Shown: one piece after another, positions 1 to 6,840 of the stretch
Numbering within the stretch: the first letter of the stretch is position 1
Layout of the letters: each line of letters begins with the position of its first letter
Assembly: GCA_937885175.1 (NCBI GenBank)
Contig: CAKZZO010000127.1
Location: forward strand, 1 to 9,340
From: an uncultured Treponema sp.
GTDB lineage: Bacteria > Spirochaetota > Spirochaetia > Treponematales > Treponemataceae
DNA length: 9,340 bases
Direction of reading: 5' to 3'
Program-made: the position numbers and the translations under genes
The notes under the pieces: model-generated
Seen by the model: the letters and a program-made list of their open reading frames with translations, nothing else
Databases searched by the model: none
Told to the model about the DNA's origin: nothing

Positions 1-2
1 CG

Positions 3-53
3 CCTGTGCCCTTTTTGTCTTACTTGTGAATGGATTATAATGCGTTTGCCCTG
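3..53 (+). repeat. Left copy of a perfect 51-bp terminal inverted repeat
   Basis: Positions 3-53 match the reverse complement of 9286-9336 at all 51 bases, and the match stops abruptly on both sides (2/9337 and 54/9285 differ). This copy begins 10 bases beyond the stop codon of the alpha-2-macroglobulin gene. It contains TATAAT at 36-41 and the hexamer TGCCCT twice, at 7-12 and 47-52, 40 bases apart. I see no hairpin followed by a T-run here, so it does not look like a terminator for the operon that ends at 64. The repeat itself is directly visible; its role is unknown. Confidence 0.97.
21..41 (+). promoter_or_regulatory. Promoter-like sequence in the left repeat, pointing into the macroglobulin gene as antisense
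   Basis: This is the same promoter-like core as in the right repeat: TATAAT at 36-41, with TTGTCT at 15-20 as the best -35 candidate (4 of 6 matches, a short 15-base spacer). If active, it would transcribe the plus strand into the 3' end of the macroglobulin gene and produce antisense RNA. Nothing on the plus strand nearby looks like a genuine gene that it could serve. It may be only a passive consequence of the repeat being copied or inverted. Confidence 0.2.
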
Positions 54-63
54 AGTCACATGC

Positions 64-3000
64 TCATTCTATGCGCCACAAGGCTCCCGTGCTGCGTCCA
101 AAAATTTCAGGCTCATACATACATTCCGCGCTCACTCCAGGACTTTGGTAAAGACCTTTGCGCTGGGCACGGAACAGGAAGGTAAAAGTCTGGCTGCCAA
201 TGGGAAGATAATCCCAGAAAGAGCGGATTTCCGCATCATACACATCCTGATGGCTCATGCTGTAGCGACTGTGCCAGCGTCCAGCCCAGCCTGTTCTTTC
301 TGCTTGCCCAGCCTTGGCTACAGGTGGAAGGCTTGCCGTAGTCACGAAGGCAGCGTTGAGGATTTCGCAGCCAGCGGGAAGGGGTGCACGGACGGCCACA
401 AAACTGCGTTCTTTTGTGGTGGATACATGCACTGTAGCGCGATAGATTGTACCGCTTGCAAGTGTCTTTTCTGTCACTTTTTTTCCTGTGCGGGCATCGG
501 TAATTTCAGTATAGACACAGATGCCTTCATCCCGAGCCTTTTGTTCTTCGGCAGGCAGAGCGTAGGAAAGGGAGACTGTGTAGAAGAGATTTCCCCTGCC
601 TTTTTTGGAAATGACGAGGGGGAGCGGACTTGCAGTAGAAAAATCTTTCTGCAGGTTTGTCATTGTGCCTTCTACAGGCTGACTTCCCAATCCCTTGAAC
701 TTTCCGCCCAGCATGGACTTTCCATCCAAAAGCATTTCTGCGCTAAAGTCTGTCTCCTCCAGCTTGTTTGTCCGAATGTATGCGTCCAGAGCGATGAGAA
801 CTCGACTTGTCATGGCGGTGGATTCCCAGCGACCTTTTCCTGCCCGCTGCATTTGCAGGAGTTCGTAGACCAGATGGCCATTGTACCTGTCCTCTGCATT
901 CAGTGCGGTAAAAAGATGAAGGGCAAGGGCATAGCGTTCGGCATTTCCCCGATAAAAATACCAGCAGTCCCAAGGAGAAGCGGTCTCAAAACTTGCACCA
1001 CGGGCGGTAAGACTCATCATGTTTTTGAGGCTGTCTGCGGCTTTTTGAGCAAGTTCACGATTTCCCAGGGCAAGGGCGGCAAGTCCTGCAAAGGCTTTTT
1101 CACTCACGCCGACTTTTTCTGCAATAATCGCTTCCAGTTCAGATTGGGGAACTTTTTTACCCAAGCGTGCAAGCACGTAGTCTGCATAGGCACAGGGATA
1201 CCAGCAGTTTTCTTTTTTGAGTTGGGCAATTTCATGCTGAATGTAGTCGGCAAGTTTTTCCACGCTCAGTTTGTCAGGCAGGGGGATAGACTTTTCTTTT
1301 GCCAGCGCGATGATTTCTGCAATGCGGAGGCTAACGGCAAGGCTGCTCTCCCGACCGTCTTTCCAGTAGGGAAAACCGCCGTCTGCCTTTTGCACATCTG
1401 CCCATGAGGCGATTTCTTTTGCTGCCACCTGAACAGGATCCGCCACTTCGCTTTGCAAGCCGAACGTCTTGATGTACTTTCCAAATGCTACAAGGGGCAT
1501 GATGGCTGACGAACGCTGCTCCAAGCAACCATAGGGATAATGAAAGAGATACTCCACCGCAGAGGAAAGAGTGCCCAAGCGGGAAGAATCCAATTGCAGG
1601 AAAAGACTTACCCGCTCTTCGTCCGCATTGGAAGGCAGGATTATTTTTTCCCGGGCTTCTTCCTCGTCAGCACGAATCTCTCCCACGCTTGTGACATTTT
1701 CATAGACAAAGGGCTTTTCTATTTCCAAGGCTTTGTAAATCACTTCATGAAAATTTCCTGTGTGAACGGTATATGCAAGGGTAATCCAGCCAGTCTTTTC
1801 TGCCCGCAGACGGAACATAAGCGCATCACTTGCGCCAGAAGGGATTTTTTTGCTCAGCCGCTTGGAGCCGACAATCGAGGCTTCGCCGCTCGGACGGAGC
1901 AAATCATCTGCACCGGCTTTCCAGTCACATTTTTCCAGTCCGCTCAGCAGGTCAAAGTCAACCTGCACTATTTCGTCACAGTCGCCAATGTTGGTAATGA
2001 CCACACCTGCTTCGCCCTCATCTCCCAGTCGCAGGAGACGGGTTTGCACATTCCGCACGGAAATAGGATTTGCCACCATAAGGCTTTCTGTCTGGCTTGC
2101 AAAGCAATCGTCCTTTGCGCCGATAACCGTTATCAGATATTCGGTAAGGCTGTCGGGCAAGGTAAAATCCACATGGGCGCGTCCATTTGCATCGGTGGTG
2201 ACGGCTGGAATAAAGACAGCGGTGGCACGGAAATCTTTACGCACCAGGGGCATTTCTGACCCATTCGCCCCCAAAGCAGTTGCAGCTTCAGCACTTTCTT
2301 CTGTTGCCACTGCCATGTCCATCATCATAGGGGCTTCCAGCCCACTTTCTCCGCGGTTAGCAGAGGCTGTCTTCATCATCATAGTGTTGGCATAGTAAAG
2401 CATCCGCCTTTCCCGTGCCGCCGTCGTGTAAGTTCCAAAGGTTACTGGGTCAATAAGGCTCATGCGGGAGTCAGTTCGGTTCACGCCTGAAGAAAAAAGC
2501 CCTCCATTATAGAAGAAATCAAGAGGATTCTTTACCTGATAACCGATAAGGTCAAGCACACCCCTGTCCACCGCAAGTACCGTCAATTCAGCACCCTCCA
2601 CGGGCTTTCCATTTTTGCTGGCAGTGAGGGCAAGGGAAACCTTTTCTGCAGGACGATAGGATTTTTTATCTGCCGCCACAGAAATGGCAAAGGAGCGGGA
2701 TTTTTTGCTGACGGAAAGCATCAGGCTTCCCTGCACAGACTGGGGCTTATGGCTGTTGTGGCTGTCGTAGTCACGAGGGGGTTCTTCCTTGCGTGATGTA
2801 AAGGAAGAAATGGACACCCACACTGACGGCACAAATTTTTCCTCCACCCTGATGTCAAGACTTGCACTTGGCTGGGTAAGATGCAGGACTTTTTCGCTTA
2901 TAAGGCCTTCCCGCTCAATGGTCATAAGATATGTTCCCGCAGGAATGGTGGAAGAAAGCAAAAGATGGGCAGTTTCTTCCGCCTCGTACTCATCTTTATC

Positions 3001-5934
3001 CGCCTGTAAGTCAATGGTCTGGCTTTCTGCATCATTCCGTCGATACAAATCAGAGGAGGTTACGTAAAAAGTGCGTTCTGTACATGCCATTCGTCCCGCA
3101 GCATCAAAAGCCGCAAGCGTTAAAAGATATCGTCCGCCTTCTCTTGGCGTAAGACTGACTGAAAGGGGCTTTTCATTTTGAGGAAGGGCAATCTTTCCTT
3201 CTGCCTCCACGACAGTCTTTTCTTCCCAGCGATGCTGTTCATAGCCGTACTCATCGGTAAAGGGTACTTCCTGCCATATTTTTCGGCTCAGCGTATAGGA
3301 AACTTCTTTTTTTGGGGGAAGCAAGGAAGCATGGGGAAAATCGCCCTCAGGAGCGGCAAGCGTATAGAGGAAGTGGACTTTTTCGCCTTTTTTTGCAAAG
3401 CCCTGTAGTCCCTGCATGTCGCTAAGCCCAATGTAAAATGAAGCGGGATGCACAATCGCCTGTGCGCGGCTGGCTATGAGCTGATTTCCGCTGTCAGTCA
3501 CCTGGGCTTCCAATGCATAGAGATATGCCGCACCTGGCTTTTTTTCGCTTCCTGTGGCAAGGGAAAGATACGCACTGCCGTCATCAGAAATAATGCTGTC
3601 ATCCTGCTGGTGAAAAGCATCGTCGTCTTCCCGCTGATTCCAGTAAAAATCCGACTCCAATGGACCGAATGTCATGCCGCTAAGCCTTTCTCCTATGGGA
3701 GTGTAGCGCGTCACGCTGCGAGTCCAGTCGCCATGAAGACCAGCACCCGTTACCGCTCCTCCTCCAAGGTAAGAGGCATGTACCGTGGCAGTAAGACTGT
3801 CGCCCCGCACATAGACCAGCGGCGCAATTTCTGCCTTGGCCTGAAAACGGAGCCGCTCAAAAAACTGTACGGTAAATGGCTCACTGGCAGTCTCTTCCAT
3901 GACCTCCTCTTTTGCACCCTTGCGCCTGTAGCGAATGTAATAGGTGCCCGGCTTTGCGTCCTCAGGAATCTTCCATGTTGCGGAGGCAGAGCCATTTGCG
4001 GAGCACTTTCCTGTTACCGTGGCAAAGGTCTTTGCATTCCGCCAAGAACCATCGGTAAAGGAAATTTCGTACGCTCCCTGATAGGTCTGGTATTTTCCCA
4101 AACGCAGGCTGCGATCAATTATTTTTGCCGTCACCGTCTCCCCGGGCCGATACAAGCCACGGTCACTAAAAATATAGGTCACCATACGGGGGGCAGGCTT
4201 CTTCCAGATATGGGGCAGCTGCTGTACCAGCCGATCGTCACGATTTTTTGTGCGCACATCTGCGTAGAGACCACCACCGTAGCGGAAATCCTGAGAGGAA
4301 AAATCACCTTTGAGCAGGCAAAGACCGTCTGCATCCGTTTTGCCAGAAGCAAGCACCAGTGCCTTTCCAGTGAGGGCTGCCGTTAGCGATGCAATTTGAT
4401 TTCCATAGCCGTCTTCTGCAGGGGCAACGTAAACTAAGCGCACAAGGGCATCCGCAAGCGGTTTTCCCGTCCTCAGGCTTGTCACCAAAACCGCCGCCTC
4501 ATCATCAGAACGGTGAATGGTTACGCCTACATCCGTCACCTGAATGAGGGCATCGTTTTTTACCTCCGGCTTTTCCTTGCGGCGGCTGTATCCGTCATAG
4601 GTAATGGTGCTTTCAAAGCGAACGGCACCCCGCTTTTCTCCCCCTGCTGACTCCAAAAAATCTCCCAAGTCCACTGATTTTACTACGCGTCGATTTTTTT
4701 CTGTCACTTCCACGGAAAGGCTTTCGCTCTTTGCCTGCGGCAAGGCATAATCATCTGACACGCCACAGACAGGAGAGAGCGTATAGGATGAGGGCGCAAG
4801 AATATTCTGATACTCAAAGGCATAGCGGGGAGCAAACTGGCTTTCCAGCACCAGGCATCCGCCATTTTTAAAGGAGGCAAAACTGTCCGCATCAGGCACG
4901 GTAATTGACTCAGAAATATCTTTTTCGTAGACCTGACCGTAGATGTCGCTGACCACCCCTCCTTTGAGGGTAACACTATACCTGTCACCGTAGGAAAGGG
5001 GAAGATTGTGCACAAAAATCGTATTTCCGCGAATTTCCACTGCTTTTTGAGGAATGTCCATGGCGGGCGTAAAAGTAAGTGCCCCGTACACAGCATCTTC
5101 ACTGCCTTCCCGAATGCGGTGATTAAAGGAAAGATGTAAGTCTGCCGTACCGCCCGATCCCCGAAATGTCATGGGACGCAGGGTGTGAAAAGTCCTCGTC
5201 TGCTCTTCTGAAGTTGAAACACAGCCTTCATCCGGCATGGCACCCTCGTCCAGCACCACGCTCACGCTGCAATTGTGCAGCATGTCTTTTTTGAGGGTAA
5301 GCAAAAGCGTCTTTTCGTCAATCGCTTTGGAGGAAAATCCAAAGTCTATCCACTTCTTTTCTCCCTCCACTTTTCCCCGCACATGCAGATAGCGTGACAC
5401 TACAGCGGGGTTTACAGGATTGGAAAAGCGCAGGGCAATATGCTTTGCATACTCGGGGAGGATGTCATCACTGTCAAGATAGATTTTTTTCTCTCTGCGC
5501 TCACGATAACCTGGCTCTACTGAAAGAAGGCGCAAAGGCTCTGTATGAAACGAAAAGGAAAGTTCCCCGCTCACCTGATTTCCATTCAGGGAAGTTAAAC
5601 GGGGATTTACCTGTACTCGGTATATTTTTTGCGGAATCAACTCATCGCTACAGTCAAAACTCAGTATGCTTGTGCCATACCAGCGGAAGATGCCTTTTAG
5701 GGGCGGCGTAATCGTTACCGCATCGCTTTTGTCAGTCGGCTCTCCCAGTTTTGCAAGCGGCACTACAGGTTCAGAAAAGACCAGCTGCACTGACGGAAAC
5801 TTGACCGCTCCAGACACTGCTCCCTGAGGAGACATGCCTTCCACAAAAAAACTGCCCTTTTCCACAGGCTTGGCAAATGACAGGCAGGCTTCAAGCACCA
5901 GAAAAAGCCCCGCCACAAACAGATTCTTTTTCAT
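64..5934 (-). CDS. Bacterial alpha-2-macroglobulin family protein with intact thioester (periplasmic protease trap, probable lipoprotein)
   Basis: This 1956-residue protein belongs to the bacterial alpha-2-macroglobulins, which trap attacking proteases in the periplasm: cleavage of a bait segment exposes a Cys-Gln thioester that links covalently to the protease. The N-terminus is a signal peptide (MKKN, then a hydrophobic stretch). Leu-Glu-Ala-Cys17 is a relaxed lipobox, and Ala21 is an alternative signal-peptidase I site. Residues about 40-350 look like Ig-like (Big_5-type) modules with FSEP and FSNP motifs. The MG2-type motif DRGLYRPGE starts at D591. A Met/Ala/Glu-rich linker (1177-1234) precedes the core alpha-2-macroglobulin domain, which starts at F1235 (FRATAVFIP, TLPDSLTEY). 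The thioester motif is YPYGCLEQ, with Cys1470 and Gln1473, followed by an alpha-helical toroid to about 1760 and a C-terminal macroglobulin/receptor-like domain. E. coli YfhM is about 1650 residues, so this is a long member. It is last in the operon, 12 bases after the HD-GYP gene. No frameshift is seen. Family assignment is firm; lipidation and real targets are inferred. Confidence 0.95.
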   Translation of the reverse strand: MKKNLFVAGLFLVLEACLSFAKPVEKGSFFVEGMSPQGAVSGAVKFPSVQLVFSEPVVPLAKLGEPTDKSDAVTITPPLKGIFRWYGTSILSFDCSDELIPQKIYRVQVNPRLTSLNGNQVSGELSFSFHTEPLRLLSVEPGYRERREKKIYLDSDDILPEYAKHIALRFSNPVNPAVVSRYLHVRGKVEGEKKWIDFGFSSKAIDEKTLLLTLKKDMLHNCSVSVVLDEGAMPDEGCVSTSEEQTRTFHTLRPMTFRGSGGTADLHLSFNHRIREGSEDAVYGALTFTPAMDIPQKAVEIRGNTIFVHNLPLSYGDRYSVTLKGGVVSDIYGQVYEKDISESITVPDADSFASFKNGGCLVLESQFAPRYAFEYQNILAPSSYTLSPVCGVSDDYALPQAKSESLSVEVTEKNRRVVKSVDLGDFLESAGGEKRGAVRFESTITYDGYSRRKEKPEVKNDALIQVTDVGVTIHRSDDEAAVLVTSLRTGKPLADALVRLVYVAPAEDGYGNQIASLTAALTGKALVLASGKTDADGLCLLKGDFSSQDFRYGGGLYADVRTKNRDDRLVQQLPHIWKKPAPRMVTYIFSDRGLYRPGETVTAKIIDRSLRLGKYQTYQGAYEISFTDGSWRNAKTFATVTGKCSANGSASATWKIPEDAKPGTYYIRYRRKGAKEEVMEETASEPFTVQFFERLRFQAKAEIAPLVYVRGDSLTATVHASYLGGGAVTGAGLHGDWTRSVTRYTPIGERLSGMTFGPLESDFYWNQREDDDAFHQQDDSIISDDGSAYLSLATGSEKKPGAAYLYALEAQVTDSGNQLIASRAQAIVHPASFYIGLSDMQGLQGFAKKGEKVHFLYTLAAPEGDFPHASLLPPKKEVSYTLSRKIWQEVPFTDEYGYEQHRWEEKTVVEAEGKIALPQNEKPLSVSLTPREGGRYLLTLAAFDAAGRMACTERTFYVTSSDLYRRNDAESQTIDLQADKDEYEAEETAHLLLSSTIPAGTYLMTIEREGLISEKVLHLTQPSASLDIRVEEKFVPSVWVSISSFTSRKEEPPRDYDSHNSHKPQSVQGSLMLSVSKKSRSFAISVAADKKSYRPAEKVSLALTASKNGKPVEGAELTVLAVDRGVLDLIGYQVKNPLDFFYNGGLFSSGVNRTDSRMSLIDPVTFGTYTTAARERRMLYYANTMMMKTASANRGESGLEAPMMMDMAVATEESAEAATALGANGSEMPLVRKDFRATAVFIPAVTTDANGRAHVDFTLPDSLTEYLITVIGAKDDCFASQTESLMVANPISVRNVQTRLLRLGDEGEAGVVITNIGDCDEIVQVDFDLLSGLEKCDWKAGADDLLRPSGEASIVGSKRLSKKIPSGASDALMFRLRAEKTGWITLAYTVHTGNFHEVIYKALEIEKPFVYENVTSVGEIRADEEEAREKIILPSNADEERVSLFLQLDSSRLGTLSSAVEYLFHYPYGCLEQRSSAIMPLVAFGKYIKTFGLQSEVADPVQVAAKEIASWADVQKADGGFPYWKDGRESSLAVSLRIAEIIALAKEKSIPLPDKLSVEKLADYIQHEIAQLKKENCWYPCAYADYVLARLGKKVPQSELEAIIAEKVGVSEKAFAGLAALALGNRELAQKAADSLKNMMSLTARGASFETASPWDCWYFYRGNAERYALALHLFTALNAEDRYNGHLVYELLQMQRAGKGRWESTAMTSRVLIALDAYIRTNKLEETDFSAEMLLDGKSMLGGKFKGLGSQPVEGTMTNLQKDFSTASPLPLVISKKGRGNLFYTVSLSYALPAEEQKARDEGICVYTEITDARTGKKVTEKTLASGTIYRATVHVSTTKERSFVAVRAPLPAGCEILNAAFVTTASLPPVAKAGQAERTGWAGRWHSRYSMSHQDVYDAEIRSFWDYLPIGSQTFTFLFRAQRKGLYQSPGVSAECMYEPEIFGRSTGALWRIE

Positions 5935-5946
5935 CTTTTTCTCGTT
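5935..5946 (-). promoter_or_regulatory. Weak ribosome binding site of the macroglobulin gene
   Basis: The 12-base gap between the HD-GYP stop (TAA, 5949-5947) and the ATG at 5934 reads AACGAGAAAAAG. GAG at 5943-5941, 6 bases before the ATG, is the only Shine-Dalgarno-like element. The start is supported mainly by the signal peptide that begins directly at this Met. Translational coupling to the upstream gene is plausible given the short gap. Confidence 0.5.
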
Positions 5947-6837
5947 TTACTCTTTAAGCACATCAGGTATGCAAGCGATAATTTCATCCCGAGGAATCCT
6001 GTCAAAAATCTTCACCAGTTCCCCGTCCAACTGACTTCCCGCCACTTCGTTGATAATCTGCATGGCAACCTCATGCGTCATGGCATCCTTGTAGGAACGC
6101 CGCATGGTGATGGCAGAATAGGTATCGCAAATGGAAATAATCCGCGCCGCCAGAGGAATCTGACTGCCCGGCAACTGATAGTAGCCCATGCCGTCAATAC
6201 GCTCATGGTGATACAGAATCCATGGAATGATATGGGTAAAGGATTTTAGCGGCTCCATGAATTTTGCACCCAACCTCGGATGTTCCCTCATCAACTTCCA
6301 TTCCTGGTCATCAAGTTTTCCGGGCTTGTTCAGTACGTGCTCAGGAATTCCCAGTTTGCCCACGTCATGCATCAATGCCGCATATTCAAGAGAAACAGGA
6401 TTCATGCCTTTTTTCAGGCTTTCGGGCAAATACTTGTAAAAGGTCATGGTCAGCTTCTGCACATAGCGGCTGTGTCCGTTCAAATTCGGGTCTCTAGCCT
6501 CAATCATTCCCACCAGCGTCTGGGTCATTTCAAGGCTATTCTCCTTTACCGTCTGTACCAGATGAAAGAGCAGGGTCAGCATGATTGCCACAAAAATACT
6601 GCCGCCAAAAAGCACGCCCGCCATCATCAAGTCAGGATGACTAAAAAAGCCGATAAAAATATAGCCGCAGAGAAAGAATATCAAAAGCAACAGTGCAAGG
6701 ACTTTCCAGAAACTGTCCTTATCGCGCCCCGAAGAAAGCACATCCCGCAGACTTTGCATGAAAAGAAGATAGCGATAGATGTTGGTCACCATAATCACCA
6801 CACCCGCCGTAATCATTGCATAAATCAAAAAGACCAT
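5947..6837 (-). CDS. Membrane-anchored HD-GYP domain protein (probable cyclic-di-GMP phosphodiesterase)
   Basis: This 296-residue protein has three predicted membrane helices (about 1-20, 46-66 and 71-95). The basic loop between the first two suggests an N-out topology, with the catalytic domain in the cytoplasm. Residues about 100-296 form an HD-GYP domain, a metal-dependent family that hydrolyses cyclic di-GMP (some members 3',3'-cGAMP). Visible metal-site and signature residues are Glu113, His122, the His157-Asp158 pair in MHDVGKLGIP, His186, His210-His211-Glu212 and Asp238 in the CDTYSAIT motif. The usual HHExxDGxGYP signature ends here in Gly218-Tyr219-Tyr220, so the Pro is replaced by Tyr while the metal ligands are kept. 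There is no receiver, GAF or other named sensor domain, so any signal would be sensed by the short membrane part. It starts 3 bases after the helicase stop. Activity is likely but the substrate is inferred from the family. Confidence 0.92.
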   Translation of the reverse strand: MVFLIYAMITAGVVIMVTNIYRYLLFMQSLRDVLSSGRDKDSFWKVLALLLLIFFLCGYIFIGFFSHPDLMMAGVLFGGSIFVAIMLTLLFHLVQTVKENSLEMTQTLVGMIEARDPNLNGHSRYVQKLTMTFYKYLPESLKKGMNPVSLEYAALMHDVGKLGIPEHVLNKPGKLDDQEWKLMREHPRLGAKFMEPLKSFTHIIPWILYHHERIDGMGYYQLPGSQIPLAARIISICDTYSAITMRRSYKDAMTHEVAMQIINEVAGSQLDGELVKIFDRIPRDEIIACIPDVLKE

Positions 6838-6840
6838 AAC

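Noticed and set aside
1..63. Rho-independent terminator after the macroglobulin gene
   Set aside because: No GC-rich hairpin followed by a T-run can be formed on the minus strand in this stretch.
145..1407. Long open frame of 420 codons on the plus strand, opposite the macroglobulin gene
   Set aside because: It is fully antisense to a well-conserved gene, the product is Cys/Phe-rich with no recognisable domain, and codon bias in the real gene explains the lack of stops. The same holds for the plus-strand frames at 1540-2259, 3448-4386 and 8149-9213.
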